Assembly (NCBI RefSeq): GCF_000355675.1
Contig: NC_020888.1
Span: forward strand, 3,331,501 to 3,395,500
Origin: Thalassolituus oleivorans MIL-1
GTDB taxonomy: Bacteria > Pseudomonadota > Gammaproteobacteria > Pseudomonadales > Oceanobacteraceae
DNA length: 64,000 nucleotides
Direction: 5' to 3'
Shown: positions 45,043 to 54,983 of the stretch, one piece after another
Layout of the letters: each line of letters starts with the position of its first letter
How positions within the stretch are numbered: the stretch's first letter is position 1
Notes under the pieces: model-generated
The model's database searches: none
What the model saw: only the letters and a program-made list of their open reading frames with translations
Told to the model about the DNA's origin: nothing
Translations under genes and position numbers: made by a program

Positions 45043-46926
45043 TTATGCCTGACTTACGAGACGCTGACGCACAGCTTTAAGGATTCCAGCTTGATCTAAA
45101 CCACAATCGCGCCACTGCCGAGATGGTGTGTCGTGCTCGATGTAATGATCTGGGATACCCAATGTTAAAACATGACACAAGATATGTGAGGCACTAATAC
45201 ACTCTAATACCGCACTACCAGCACCACCCATGATGGCGTTTTCTTCGAGAGTAACGATAAGATCATGGCTTGAAGCCATCTCTCTAACGAGTGCTTCATC
45301 CAACGGCTTCACAAAACGCATATCAACGACAGTCGCGTCTATAATTTCAGCTACCTTCATAGCTTCAACTAACGGAGCGCCAAAAACCAAAAAGGCGACA
45401 CGCTGGCCACTATCGACGCCAGACGTACGACGCACAATGCCCTTACCAAGTTCGAGTAATTCCATATTGGTACGGGTAGCAACGCCAGCACCTGATCCTC
45501 GTGGATAGCGTACAGCCGCAGGACCAATATGCTGATAGCCGGAATAAAGCATATTGCGACACTCGGCTTCATCCGAAGGTGTCATGATGACGATATTAGG
45601 AATACAGCGCATATAGCTAATGTCGTATGCGCCATGATGAGTTGGGCCGTCTTCACCCACTAACCCAGCGCGATCAATCGCAAATAGTACATCGAGATTC
45701 TGCAATGCCACATCATGAATCAACTGATCATAACCGCGCTGTAAGAAGGTCGAGTATATCGCCACAACAGGTTTGCTACCTTCGCAAGCTAAGCCCGCAG
45801 CAAGCGTCACTGCATGCTGCTCCGCAATAGCGACATCGAAATAGCGATCGGGATATTCGTGTGAGAAACGCACCATGTCTGAGCCTTCACACATGGCTGG
45901 CGTGATCGCCATCAAACGCTCATCAACAGCAGCCATATCACATAACCATTCACCGAAAACATTCGAATACGTCGGCTTTTTAACGGCAACAGGAGGAGTC
46001 GCGATGGGCTTCAACGCATGATATTTGATCGGATCTTTTTCTGCTGGCTCGAATCCCTTACCTTTGCGCGTCACTATATGCAAAAAACGCGGGCCAGATA
46101 ATTTTTTCAGGTTTTCTAACGTATTAATCAGCTCATTGAGATCGTGCCCATCAATCGGGCCGTAGTAGTTAAATCCTAACTCTTCAAACAAAGTGCCGGG
46201 AGCAACCATGCCCTTCATGTGCTCTTCAGTTTTACGCGCAAACTCCCATGCCGCAGGAATCTTTTCCAACACCTTTTTACTGCCACTGCGCATAGCTGAA
46301 TACGTACGGCTAGACCAAATACGAGTGAAGTATTTATTCAAAGCACCCACGTTGTTAGAGATCGACATATCGTTGTCGTTCAAGATCACCAACATATCGG
46401 CTTTTTCATGACCAGCATGGTTTAACGCTTCAAAGGCCATGCCTGCCGTAATCGCACCATCACCAATAATCGCAACAGTTTCACGCGGTTTTTTTTGCGC
46501 TCTAAAGGCTAGAGCCATACCTAGTGCGGCGCTAATCGAGGTGCTGGAATGACCAACACCGAAGGTATCGTAAGGGCTTTCTGAACGCAGAGGAAAGGCA
46601 GCAGGACCTTCCGCTGTACGAATCGTTGGCATCGCTTCACGACGCCCTGTCAGTATTTTATGCGGATAGGCTTGGTGACCTACATCCCAAACCAATTTAT
46701 CCGAAGGCGTATCAAAAACATGATGTAATGCAACGGTAAGCTCAACCACCCCTAAGCCTGCAGCAAAATGCCCGCCGGATTGGCCAACGCTATACAGCAG
46801 GAACTCACGCAACTCGAGGCAAACCTGAGGTAACAGAGAGGCATCCAAAGAACGCAAATCTGCGGGAGAATCAATTTGATCCAACAGAGGCGTTACAGGA
46901 CGGGTACTGGGAATCTCGGTAAACAT
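45043..46926 (-). CDS. dxs: 1-Deoxy-D-xylulose-5-phosphate synthase
   Basis: 627-residue thiamine-diphosphate enzyme, first step of the MEP isoprenoid pathway. [41 protein letters not shown], read in parts, opens the protein; TPP motif [18 protein letters not shown] at about 150; transketolase pyrimidine part [16 protein letters not shown] (catalytic Glu near 370) and [10 protein letters not shown] near 425. ATG has no clear ribosome-binding site. Same strand as xseB-ispA but 206 nt after ispA, so it may have its own promoter. Confidence 0.97.
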   Translation of the reverse strand: MFTEIPSTRPVTPLLDQIDSPADLRSLDASLLPQVCLELREFLLYSVGQSGGHFAAGLGVVELTVALHHVFDTPSDKLVWDVGHQAYPHKILTGRREAMPTIRTAEGPAAFPLRSESPYDTFGVGHSSTSISAALGMALAFRAQKKPRETVAIIGDGAITAGMAFEALNHAGHEKADMLVILNDNDMSISNNVGALNKYFTRIWSSRTYSAMRSGSKKVLEKIPAAWEFARKTEEHMKGMVAPGTLFEELGFNYYGPIDGHDLNELINTLENLKKLSGPRFLHIVTRKGKGFEPAEKDPIKYHALKPIATPPVAVKKPTYSNVFGEWLCDMAAVDERLMAITPAMCEGSDMVRFSHEYPDRYFDVAIAEQHAVTLAAGLACEGSKPVVAIYSTFLQRGYDQLIHDVALQNLDVLFAIDRAGLVGEDGPTHHGAYDISYMRCIPNIVIMTPSDEAECRNMLYSGYQHIGPAAVRYPRGSGAGVATRTNMELLELGKGIVRRTSGVDSGQRVAFLVFGAPLVEAMKVAEIIDATVVDMRFVKPLDEALVREMASSHDLIVTLEENAIMGGAGSAVLECISASHILCHVLTLGIPDHYIEHDTPSRQWRDCGLDQAGILKAVRQRLVSQA

Positions 46927-47132
46927 CAAAACAGCTGCGACATCCGGGTATTGGGGGGCTTTTGGCTAGATCTGAGAATGACTAACAAATGCCACCGATG
47001 AAAAGGCTGCCATTCTAACGACTGTTGCCGCCAATGAGTAGCGCGAATAATAGGCTCCGGTCACAGAAGTGTGCCTTTCTCAGCATAATTTGGCCATCAA
47101 GCTAAACCATAGTTCAAACATTGAGGTTAAGC

Positions 47133-48008
47133 TTAGTGCTTACGCTCCACAATGTAATTGGCCAAGGTGGCTAATGTATTCGTGTCACCAGGCAGGCAGG
47201 TTAAAGCCTTGTGCGCCTCTGCCACCAGCTCGGCTGCTTTAGCGCGAGCACCTTCCAGCCCAAGCAAGGCTGGGTAAGTCGGTTTATTCAGAGCAATATC
47301 GGCACCCTGAGGTTTACCTAACGTAGCGGTATCACTTTCAATATCGAGAATGTCATCCTGCACTTGAAAAGCCAAACCAATAGCCTCTGCATAACTTATG
47401 AGAGCATCCCGCTGCTCTGTTGGTAAGTTAGTGCTAACACAAGCTGCGCCCATTAACACAGCAGCGCGAATTAAGGCTCCGGTTTTATGGCGATGCATTC
47501 GTTCCAATGCGGCGAGCGTCATGTCTTTGCCCACATGCCCGAGATCAATACTCTGACCAGCAACCATACCCGCAGTACCTGCAGCACTCGATAGGATTCG
47601 AATCAATTGCAAACGCTGAGTATCAGACTGCAATGGCGCATTCGCCAATAACTCGAACGCTCCTGTTAGCAAAGCGTCACCCGCCAAAATAGCGGTCGCT
47701 TCATCAAAGGCAATGTGACAAGTCGGTTTACCGCGTCGCAAATCATCGTTATCCATAGCCGGTAAATCGTCGTGCACTAGGCTGTAACTATGAATCATTT
47801 CAATCGCGACGGCGGCTACATCAGCTTGTTCTGGCGAACCACCCAGCGCTTCTACCGTGGCGTAAACAAGAAATGGCCGAACGCGTTTACCACCATTCAT
47901 AACGCCATAACGCATTGCATCCGCTAAACGCGGATCACTGCTATTCAGGGTAGTCAGTTGTTGCTCAAAACAGGTCGCTAATCGCCCTTGGATTTGGTCT
48001 AGCTTCAT
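47133..48008 (-). CDS. ispA: Farnesyl diphosphate synthase (short-chain prenyltransferase)
   Basis: 291 residues. First aspartate-rich motif DDLPAMDNDDLRRG near 83-96, second DDILD in QVQDDILDIESD near 225; chain-length residues before the first motif are aromatic-free (SYSLVHDD), as in IspA. GKRVRPFLVY is the usual IPP-binding segment. ATG overlaps the xseB stop (ATGA). Confidence 0.96.
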   Translation of the reverse strand: MKLDQIQGRLATCFEQQLTTLNSSDPRLADAMRYGVMNGGKRVRPFLVYATVEALGGSPEQADVAAVAIEMIHSYSLVHDDLPAMDNDDLRRGKPTCHIAFDEATAILAGDALLTGAFELLANAPLQSDTQRLQLIRILSSAAGTAGMVAGQSIDLGHVGKDMTLAALERMHRHKTGALIRAAVLMGAACVSTNLPTEQRDALISYAEAIGLAFQVQDDILDIESDTATLGKPQGADIALNKPTYPALLGLEGARAKAAELVAEAHKALTCLPGDTNTLATLANYIVERKH

Positions 48009-48250
48009 CCCCGTTCATCACCCGTTACGAATGGTTGAGACACGCTCTGGCCACTGTGCTCAATCAACACTTGTACGCGTTGCTCGGCCGCTGCTAACGA
48101 TTGCTGGCACTGGCGCGTTAAATTCACGCCCTGCTCAAATGCTTTAAGAGAGTCTTCAAGACTCAGCTCACCACTCTCCATATGATTCACAAGCTGCTCA
48201 AGCTCAGTAAGGGCGGATTCAAATTCAAATTCTGCTTTTACTTCTTTCAT
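48005..48250 (-). CDS. xseB: Exodeoxyribonuclease VII small subunit
   Basis: 81 residues with the family signature FESALTELEQLVNHMESGELSLEDSLKAFEQGVNL, read in parts, then the short helix with QQSLAAAEQRV. Partner of XseA (not in this window). The xseB-ispA-dxs order is conserved in gammaproteobacteria. Confidence 0.95.
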   Translation of the reverse strand: MKEVKAEFEFESALTELEQLVNHMESGELSLEDSLKAFEQGVNLTRQCQQSLAAAEQRVQVLIEHSGQSVSQPFVTGDERG

Positions 48251-48426
48251 ATCAAATGCTCTTCATAAGTGCGGCCACACTAAACCCAAGGCGAACCATG
48301 GTCAACCGCTGCTAAAGCGTGAAATAGAAAACAATTTTATCACTCAGAGCAGGAAGAAAATGCCTGGTTGACTACACTCAATTACAAAGAAATGCATTTA
48401 TCCTATCGCAAGTGCAAGGAGTAACA

Positions 48427-49185
48427 GTGGATCTCGCATCATTAGTTGGCGTCCTCGGGGCCTTTGGTATCGTTATTATGGCGATGATATTAGGGGGCGA
48501 TATTTCCATGTTCGTTAACGTCCCTTCAATACTTATCGTGGTCGTCGGCAGTATGTTTGCCGTATTAATGAAATTCGAACTCGGGCAATTTTTAGGAGCA
48601 TTCAAAATAGCCGGCAAGGCATTTGCGTTTAAATTGGTAAAACCAGAAGCCCTGATCGGTGAAATCGTCGAGATGGCCGGACTTGCACGCAAAGGCGGCT
48701 TGCTTTCTCTGGAAGGGAAAGAAGTTAGCGACGAATTTTTAGGCAAAGGCATCCAGCTGCTCGTGGATGGCCATGACCCAGACGTGGTGCGCACCTTACT
48801 CAGTAAAGAAATGAAACTCGCCAGCGAACGTCACGATACCGGTATTACCATTTTTAAGGCCATGGGGGACGTAGGTCCGGCGATGGGAATGATCGGTACT
48901 TTGATTGGTCTAGTAGCCATGTTGGCCAACATGGATGATCCTAAATCCATTGGCCCGGCGATGGCCGTAGCACTTCTCACCACCTTGTATGGTGCCATGA
49001 TGGCAACCATGTTGATGTTACCGATTGCCGATAAATTATCGCTGCGCAAGGCTGAAGAAGATACGCTCAAATCCATGATTATTGATGCTCTTTTAGCTAT
49101 TCAAAGCGGTCAAAATCCTCGAGTTATTGAATCTATGCTGCAAGCCTACGTGCAAGAAGGTAAGCGCGCGACGGCGGATGATTAA
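48427..49185 (+). CDS. pomA: Flagellar stator protein PomA (sodium type)
   Basis: 252-residue MotA/TolQ/ExbB-family inner-membrane protein with four helices: MDLASLVGVLGAFGIVIMAM, MFVNVPSILIVVVGSM, then after the cytoplasmic loop GDVGPAMGMIGTLIGLVAML and ALLTTLYGAMMATMLMLPIADKL. It matches Vibrio PomA closely at the N-terminus. Start GTG with AGGAG 5 nt upstream; an ATG 15 nt earlier lacks a site. Forms an operon with pomB 5 nt downstream. Na+ coupling is inferred from PomA similarity. Confidence 0.92.
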   Translation: MDLASLVGVLGAFGIVIMAMILGGDISMFVNVPSILIVVVGSMFAVLMKFELGQFLGAFKIAGKAFAFKLVKPEALIGEIVEMAGLARKGGLLSLEGKEVSDEFLGKGIQLLVDGHDPDVVRTLLSKEMKLASERHDTGITIFKAMGDVGPAMGMIGTLIGLVAMLANMDDPKSIGPAMAVALLTTLYGAMMATMLMLPIADKLSLRKAEEDTLKSMIIDALLAIQSGQNPRVIESMLQAYVQEGKRATADD

Positions 49186-49190
49186 TCACT

Positions 49191-50177
49191 ATGGCTGCTG
49201 AAGAAGAACAAGAATGTCCACCGTGTCCTGCTGGTATTCCAGCTTGGGTAATGACATTTGCAGATCTAATGTCACTGCTAATGTGCTTTTTCGTTTTGTT
49301 GCTTTCATTCTCGGAAATGGACGCCCTTAAATTCAAGCGCTTAGCTGGTGAACTCAGAGAAGCCTTTGGCGTGCAAACTCTCGTTAACGTTAGTGATCCC
49401 CCAAAAGGGACCAGTATTATCGCGCGCCACTTTAGTCCGTCGATTCCTGAGCCAACGCCGATAAACGAAGTACGACAAAAAACCAGCGATATCACTAAAA
49501 GCTCGCTTGAAGTGCTATGCCAAGACGAAATCACTCAACAGGAAACTCGTCAGGGCGACCAAGGCATGTTGACGCGTGAAGTGGTCGTGCCAAGCACAGA
49601 TAGCGAAGCAGAAACGAAAAAAAGTGAAGCTCAAGCAATGGAGATAGCCGCTAAATTAGAAGAGGAAATCGCGCAAGGACAAGTTGAAATTGAAACAGTC
49701 GGGAAAAAAATTATTATCCGAATTCAACAGAAGGACACCTTCCGTTCCGGCTCAGATTATATTGAGGATCGCTTCTTACCCGTAATCGATAAAATACGGG
49801 AAGTACTGGTAACGATTCCTGGGCGTATATCGGTAGAGGGTCACACGGATGATATCCCATTAAAGGGCGGGCGCTTTCGCTCTAACTGGGCGTTATCCAC
49901 TGCACGCGCAACTGCCTTTGCTGAGGAGCTATTTATTGCTCCTGAAATGGACGAAAGTCGTTTTCAGGTCGTGGGTCATGCAGACAAACAGCCGCTCGTT
50001 GCCAACACAGATGATGCTTCGCGCGCACGCAATAGACGAGTAGAAATTATTATTTTGCGCACACAAGAAAATGATGACGACGATACACCAGAAATACCGA
50101 CTGATCAGCGCGACATCAAAGATGCTGCAAATGCTCAGCCAGAAGATTTTGAATTAGATCCGAACGAAATTTTTTAA
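49191..50177 (+). CDS. pomB: Flagellar stator protein PomB/MotB
   Basis: 328 residues: short cytoplasmic segment with CPPCPAGIP, membrane helix with the ion-binding aspartate in WVMTFADLMSLLMCFFVLLLSF (Asp about 25), a plug/linker region (45-190, rich in Glu/Gln), and an OmpA-like peptidoglycan-binding domain (ISVEGHTDDIPL; SNWALSTARATAF; RARNRRVEIII). A 40-residue acidic tail follows, longer than usual. No other flagellar genes are nearby. Confidence 0.93.
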   Translation: MAAEEEQECPPCPAGIPAWVMTFADLMSLLMCFFVLLLSFSEMDALKFKRLAGELREAFGVQTLVNVSDPPKGTSIIARHFSPSIPEPTPINEVRQKTSDITKSSLEVLCQDEITQQETRQGDQGMLTREVVVPSTDSEAETKKSEAQAMEIAAKLEEEIAQGQVEIETVGKKIIIRIQQKDTFRSGSDYIEDRFLPVIDKIREVLVTIPGRISVEGHTDDIPLKGGRFRSNWALSTARATAFAEELFIAPEMDESRFQVVGHADKQPLVANTDDASRARNRRVEIIILRTQENDDDDTPEIPTDQRDIKDAANAQPEDFELDPNEIF

Positions 50178-50238
50178 CAAGATACTCTGTAGTGACATCG
50201 TTTTTATCAGAGCAACGACACTCTTTAGGAGAGATATC

Positions 50239-50811
50239 GTGGAAGAGAGACGCCGCTATTTTCGCTTAGATGACGAAGTTATTTTAGACTTCGAAACGAT
50301 TACCCATGAAGAAGCTCATCAATGGAAAGTGAAGCATGTTCAGCATCAAAGTGAACTGGCAGAGTTAGAGCGAGATATCAGTTCAATACTGGCGCAACTG
50401 CAATCACAAAATCCAGCAATAACCAAAGTGCTAGATTTATTCAATCGCAAAGTGAATTTATTAGTTTCGCCACTGGGTAATAAAAATACGGATAAAGAAA
50501 TTAGCCAGACAGAGATGCGCACGCGCGTAAACCTTAGTGCTTGCGGCATGGCTTTTCATAGTAAAGAACCCATGGCTGAAAACGAAAACTTACGCGTGCA
50601 AATGCAGCTAAAACCATCCAACGCACCAGTGTCGTTAATAGGGACGGTTGTTGGTGTGGAAGCATCAGACAATATCGATGCACCTTACCTTGTGCGGGTA
50701 AACTTTGAAGGCTTACGCGAAGCTGAACAGGAGTTGCTAATTCATCATTTATTTCAACTGCAATCGCGCGCTCTGCGTGAACGCAACCAAGCCCAGAACG
50801 ACGCAGAATAA
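50239..50811 (+). CDS. PilZ-domain protein
   Basis: 190 residues. Opens with ERRRYFRLDDEVILDFE (PilZ-type Arg-rich c-di-GMP motif RxxxR), then a coiled-coil insertion (about 30-90), then the PilZ core with RVNLSACGMAF (the N/DxSxxG motif, here NLSACG) and GTVVGVEAS. This cPILZ-like layout of a split PilZ fold is seen in proteins linked to motility. GTG start after AGGAGAG. It lies 61 nt after pomB, so it may tune stator function through c-di-GMP (inference). Confidence 0.85.
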   Translation: MEERRRYFRLDDEVILDFETITHEEAHQWKVKHVQHQSELAELERDISSILAQLQSQNPAITKVLDLFNRKVNLLVSPLGNKNTDKEISQTEMRTRVNLSACGMAFHSKEPMAENENLRVQMQLKPSNAPVSLIGTVVGVEASDNIDAPYLVRVNFEGLREAEQELLIHHLFQLQSRALRERNQAQNDAE

Positions 50812-50889
50812 GGTCAACAACACCATCTTGGCTTGGGGCCGCGTCAGTTTCTGGTATGATGCGGCCTTCTCTTTTGACGAGTCACGACC

Positions 50890-51618
50890 ATGCCAGGACC
50901 CCGTGTTTATTCCGAGCACCCTCTTAGCATCGCACATGAATTCCCACTCGATGATCAAGCGGCCATTCACCTGATACGAGTGCTGCGCTTGACCGAGGGC
51001 GATCCGATTCGCGTGTTCAATGGTGACGGCCATGAATACAATGCGACCCTGTGCCAAGTCAGCAAAAAATCTGCCCATTTTCATGTTTCTGCTATCGAAC
51101 GTAGCGATGCCCTTATGCCCTTATCACTGCACTTAGGACAAGTCGTATCGAAAGGCGATCGCATGGATTTCACCATTCAAAAAGCAACAGAATTAGGGGT
51201 TAGCGACATTACTCCACTATGGAGTGAACGCTGCGATGTGCGTTTGAAAGGCGAAAGGTTAGACAAAAAAGTGGAGCATTGGCAGCGAGTTGCCATTGCC
51301 GCCTGTGAGCAAAGCGGTCGCAATCGGATTCCGACCATTCATGAACCACTAAATCTTAGTCAGTGGCTGGCAACCGTCGACTGCGAGAAAAAACTATTAC
51401 TACATCCACACAACCAGCAGCCGTTAACGGCAGATAAGGCCCCGAGCAGTACAGCGTTACTTGTCGGGCCAGAAGGCGGCTTTAGCGACGACGAAGTCGC
51501 GCTTAGCGCAAAGAACGGATTTGATGGTTTACTACTAGGGCCGCGAATCCTGCGCACCGAAACCGCAGCCCTAACCGCCATTAGTGTTTTACAGTATGTA
51601 TGGGGCGACTTTCGCTAA
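50890..51618 (+). CDS. rsmE: 16S rRNA m3U1498 methyltransferase
   Basis: 242-residue SPOUT methyltransferase. N-terminal PUA-like domain with HLIRVLRLTEGDPIRVFNGDG; SPOUT motifs KGDRMDFTIQKATELGV, RSNRIPTIHEP-like CEQSGRNRIPTI, LLVGPEGGFSDDEV and LGPRILRTETAAL. Single gene; the ATG lacks a strong ribosome-binding site. Confidence 0.95.
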   Translation: MPGPRVYSEHPLSIAHEFPLDDQAAIHLIRVLRLTEGDPIRVFNGDGHEYNATLCQVSKKSAHFHVSAIERSDALMPLSLHLGQVVSKGDRMDFTIQKATELGVSDITPLWSERCDVRLKGERLDKKVEHWQRVAIAACEQSGRNRIPTIHEPLNLSQWLATVDCEKKLLLHPHNQQPLTADKAPSSTALLVGPEGGFSDDEVALSAKNGFDGLLLGPRILRTETAALTAISVLQYVWGDFR

Positions 51619-51654
51619 ACGATAAAATTTTAGCTTACAGTTTGAGCCGATAAC

Positions 51655-52323
51655 TTAATCGTTATTGGCATTAGCACTGACTAATCTCACCTGCCGCCAA
51701 TCCCAATAAGACGACAGCAAGTAAATACCAATAAATAACGTCGCCCACCATTCAATGATGCGCTTGCCATTGCTGATTTCAACGCCGACAGTAACACCGG
51801 CAAAGCTAATAAACATACCCCATAAAATCAACATCAAAACACTTTTAAAGCGAAATGACGGCACGCTAAATCCGCGACGATAAGCGCGAATAATCAAGAT
51901 AAAATTAATCGTTAATGCCAACAACATTCCCTGAAAAAATAAATTGGCGCCACGCACATGTATAAACCAATTCGTATCGGCTTTTTCGGGTAGGAGCACC
52001 GCAGTGCCCGCTAATAAGCCGACCGCAGCCAGAACGCCAAAAAATTGCATTATATTCAGCGCGATATTATTCGAGACAGGCGCTAGCCAAGTTCGCATCA
52101 CTTGCCACCACACAACAAAAAACGCGCAAGCTGCGATCATTCCACCACGAAAAATAAAACCTGCATCCCCTTTCATTCCGGTATGCGTAATATCCGTACA
52201 GCCATCAATAAATGGATTACAAAACTCGGCTGTACCTTGATCGACACCAACATAATAAGTGACTGCGATGGTCCCCATCGACAACACAAACGACGCCAAA
52301 GCTATAAATTGACCGAATGACAT
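51655..52323 (-). CDS. Multispan membrane protein, Frag1/DRAM-like
   Basis: 222 residues with six predicted membrane helices and an extracytoplasmic loop holding two cysteines (CNPFIDGCTDITHTG) followed by FIFRGGMIAAC, features shared with Frag1/DRAM/Sfk1-type proteins. The assignment is moderate. GGAGG lies about 5 nt before the chosen ATG; the open frame is 10 codons longer upstream without support. Divergent from radA and convergent with rsmE. Confidence 0.6.
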   Translation of the reverse strand: MSFGQFIALASFVLSMGTIAVTYYVGVDQGTAEFCNPFIDGCTDITHTGMKGDAGFIFRGGMIAACAFFVVWWQVMRTWLAPVSNNIALNIMQFFGVLAAVGLLAGTAVLLPEKADTNWFIHVRGANLFFQGMLLALTINFILIIRAYRRGFSVPSFRFKSVLMLILWGMFISFAGVTVGVEISNGKRIIEWWATLFIGIYLLSSYWDWRQVRLVSANANND

Positions 52324-52468
52324 ACCTACCTCCAAAAACGTTGGGCGTATCATAACACCAGCCTACTAAAGACCTGTATGGTCAATTTAATGCGAGTCAG
52401 TTGCGCATACATTACCACGCAGGAACTTGGCCTGTTATCATGGCCGCAATGACAAATAGGCAGTGATC

Positions 52469-53839
52469 ATGGCCAAGAAAAAAACAGCATACGTCTGTAC
52501 CGAATGCGGATCAGACCACAGCAAATGGCAGGGCCAATGTACTGACTGCGGCCAATGGAATACTTTGCAAGAATTCGTAGTATCGAGCAGTAAAGCCCCA
52601 ACACGCGATGCTCGCTTTGAAGGTTACGCCGGAGATACCTCTAGCCAAGGCGTACAGAGACTGGCCGATATCAATTTAAACGAAGTGCCGCGCTTCACCA
52701 GTGGCATGGCGGAATTCGATCGCGTTCTCGGTGGTGGCCTCGTACCTGGATCAGCCATCTTGATTGGCGGCCATCCTGGCGCGGGGAAATCCACGCTCCT
52801 ACTGCAAACCTTATGCAATCTCGCGGCTCATATGCCTGTGCTGTATGTGACCGGTGAAGAAAGCTTGCAACAAGTTGCCATGCGCGCACAGCGTTTAGGT
52901 TTGCCACTTAACGACTTACAAATCCTCAGCGAAACCAATGTTGAACGACTAACGCAATTACTACAGCAGCATAAGCCTAAGATTGTTGTAATTGATTCGA
53001 TTCAAGTTATGCATGTCGAAGGCATAGAGTCGGCGCCGGGTAGCGTATCGCAAGTGCGCGAGAGCGCGGCTTATTTAACCCGCTTTGCCAAACAAACAGG
53101 CACAGTCCTGTTACTAGTAGGCCACGTTACTAAAGATGGCACACTGGCAGGGCCAAAAGTCCTCGAACATATGATCGACTGCTCGATCATGCTCGAAGGT
53201 TCTGGGGATAGCCGTTACCGAGTTCTACGTGCCATTAAAAACCGTTTTGGCGCCATTAATGAGCTCGGCGTGTTCGCCATGCTCGATACCGGACTAAAAG
53301 AGGTTAAAAACCCGAGTTCCATTTTCCTTAGCCGCAGCGATGAACCCGCTGCTGGCAGCGTGGTTATGGTCATTTGGGAAGGCACTCGTCCACTCTTGGT
53401 TGAGATTCAAGCATTGGTCGACGATAGTCATTTTGGTAACCCCAAACGTGTCGCCGTAGGCCTAGATCAAAACCGTTTAAATTTATTGCTTGCGGTATTA
53501 CACCGTCATGGCGGCGTTCATCTTGGGGATCAAGATGTGTATATCAATGTCGTGGGCGGGGTAAAAGTATCGGAAACAGGAGCTGACTTAGCATTGTTAT
53601 TGGCCGCACTCTCTAGCTTCCGTAATCAACCTCTAGAGCAAGGCTTAATTGTGTTTGGCGAGGTTGGTTTGTCCGGAGAAATACGCCCAGTGCCATCAGG
53701 ACAGGAGCGTATAAAAGAAGCGGCAAAACATGGTTTTACTCGTGCCATTGTACCTAAAGCAAACGCTCCACGAGCGCCTATTCCCGGCATGGAAGTTATC
53801 GCTGTAGATAAACTACAAGAAGCAATCGAGCGGCTTTAA
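52469..53839 (+). CDS. radA: DNA repair protein RadA
   Basis: 456 residues. C4 zinc finger CTECGSDHSKWQGQCTDCGQWN at 10-31 (split here by known spacing), RecA-like ATPase with Walker A GGHPGAGKSTLLLQ near 93, the RadA signature KNRFGAINELGVF near 253, and a Lon-like C-terminal domain (NVVGGVKVSETGADLALLLA). Processes branched recombination intermediates. The ATG at 52469 gives the normal MAKKKTAYVC start. Confidence 0.97.
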   Translation: MAKKKTAYVCTECGSDHSKWQGQCTDCGQWNTLQEFVVSSSKAPTRDARFEGYAGDTSSQGVQRLADINLNEVPRFTSGMAEFDRVLGGGLVPGSAILIGGHPGAGKSTLLLQTLCNLAAHMPVLYVTGEESLQQVAMRAQRLGLPLNDLQILSETNVERLTQLLQQHKPKIVVIDSIQVMHVEGIESAPGSVSQVRESAAYLTRFAKQTGTVLLLVGHVTKDGTLAGPKVLEHMIDCSIMLEGSGDSRYRVLRAIKNRFGAINELGVFAMLDTGLKEVKNPSSIFLSRSDEPAAGSVVMVIWEGTRPLLVEIQALVDDSHFGNPKRVAVGLDQNRLNLLLAVLHRHGGVHLGDQDVYINVVGGVKVSETGADLALLLAALSSFRNQPLEQGLIVFGEVGLSGEIRPVPSGQERIKEAAKHGFTRAIVPKANAPRAPIPGMEVIAVDKLQEAIERL

Positions 53840-53850
53840 GGCGCTCGATT
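53824..53850. terminator. Hairpin between convergent radA and mrpG
   Basis: AATCGAGCG (53824-53832) and CGCTCGATT (53842-53850) form a perfect 9-bp stem that overlaps the radA and mrpG stop codons. No T-run follows on either strand, so it is a weak terminator or an RNA-end structure. Confidence 0.5.
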
Positions 53851-54226
53851 AATCATTAGCTCGCTGGTGCTCTGCATTTTCACGAACGCTAGGGTGCTGC
53901 GTGCTAGCAATGGTCGGACGACGTCGATGCAAAGCAGCCTTGCCCAACATATATGCCGACACCGGTGCAGTCATAAATAAAAATAAACTAATAACCAACT
54001 CGTGCACACGCAATTCACCATCGACAACACTAAACCAAATAACCGACGCGAGCAAAGTCGCTCCGATACCTAAGGTTGTCGACTTCGTAGGGCCATGCAA
54101 ACGCGTAAAAAAATCTGGTAATTTCACCAGCGCTACCGACCCAACGAGCATGAATATACCGCCGATCATAATCAGCAGTGCAACTAAAATTTCCAACCAA
54201 AGGGCGCTAATCATTTCCATATTCAT
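53849..54226 (-). CDS. mrpG: Mrp Na+/H+ antiporter subunit G
   Basis: 125 residues with three membrane helices; hallmark GSVALVKLPDFFTRLHGPTKSTTLGIGATL (read in parts) of MnhG/MrpG. Last gene of the mrp operon, 7 nt after mrpF. The hydrophilic C-terminus (RRRPTIASTQ...) is cytoplasmic. Confidence 0.93.
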   Translation of the reverse strand: MNMEMISALWLEILVALLIMIGGIFMLVGSVALVKLPDFFTRLHGPTKSTTLGIGATLLASVIWFSVVDGELRVHELVISLFLFMTAPVSAYMLGKAALHRRRPTIASTQHPSVRENAEHQRAND

Positions 54227-54233
54227 TCACTAC

Positions 54234-54503
54234 CTATTCAATAATATCGCCACGTAATAAATACTTGGATAAAGCTGCAGTACTAACAAAGCCAAGCATG
54301 GCAATCAATAAGGCGCCTTCATAATACATGGCTGATCCATGATGCAGCCCCAATAAAATAATCAAGGCGATGCTATTAATATACAGAGTATCTAGTGCCA
54401 AAATACGATCGGTAATATCAGGGCCTTTAAACAAGCGCCACAAACACAAAACCAAGGCAATACACACCAAAACAGACGCTAGCAAAATTGCAATTTTTAA
54501 CAT
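54234..54503 (-). CDS. mrpF: Mrp antiporter subunit F
   Basis: 89 residues, three helices; GPDITDRILALDTLYINSIALIIL is the MrpF signature and AMLGFVSTAALSKYLLRGDIIE the conserved end. Overlaps mrpE by 7 nt. Confidence 0.93.
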   Translation of the reverse strand: MLKIAILLASVLVCIALVLCLWRLFKGPDITDRILALDTLYINSIALIILLGLHHGSAMYYEGALLIAMLGFVSTAALSKYLLRGDIIE

Positions 54504-54982
54504 GCAAAAATCTCCTGCAATGGCTGTTCATACCGACGTCGAATAAAATCAACTAACTCTTCTGTATTATCTAAATGCAGTGCGTGCACATATAACCAAC
54601 GCCGATCTTCAGAAAATTCAACGCTAACAGTGCCCGGCGTTAACGAAATAGTGCTCGCTAATAGAGTCATCTGAAAGGGATCAGTAACCTGTAAAGGATA
54701 AGCAACCCAGCCCGGCTTCAGGGTGCTATTGGGCGCCAGCACTCGCTGCGCTACTTCAATATTTGCAACGATAATATCCCAAAGCAAACGCCTAATATAA
54801 CGTACCGCCTTCCAAGGGTGTCGAATGGGAGGATGCCCACTGACATAGCGATGGGTCAACAGTGGAATTAGTACAGCTAAAATACTGCCCAAAATCAAAT
54901 GGCCAAATGACCCTCCATTAAGCAGTAACCATACAATTAAGAGCAATAAACTATGCCAAGGCATAGGGAATAAACGCTTCAT
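54497..54982 (-). CDS. mrpE: Mrp antiporter subunit E
   Basis: 161 residues; two N-terminal helices then the conserved MrpE domain: DIIVANIEVAQRVLAP, STISLTPGTVSVEFSEDRRWLYVHAL. Starts 1 nt after the mrpD stop, overlaps mrpF. Confidence 0.93.
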   Translation of the reverse strand: MKRLFPMPWHSLLLLIVWLLLNGGSFGHLILGSILAVLIPLLTHRYVSGHPPIRHPWKAVRYIRRLLWDIIVANIEVAQRVLAPNSTLKPGWVAYPLQVTDPFQMTLLASTISLTPGTVSVEFSEDRRWLYVHALHLDNTEELVDFIRRRYEQPLQEIFAC

Positions 54983-54983
54983 A

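Noticed and set aside
48251-48426. Sigma-28 flagellar promoter before pomA
   Set aside because: TAAA is present but no GCCGATAA at the right distance.
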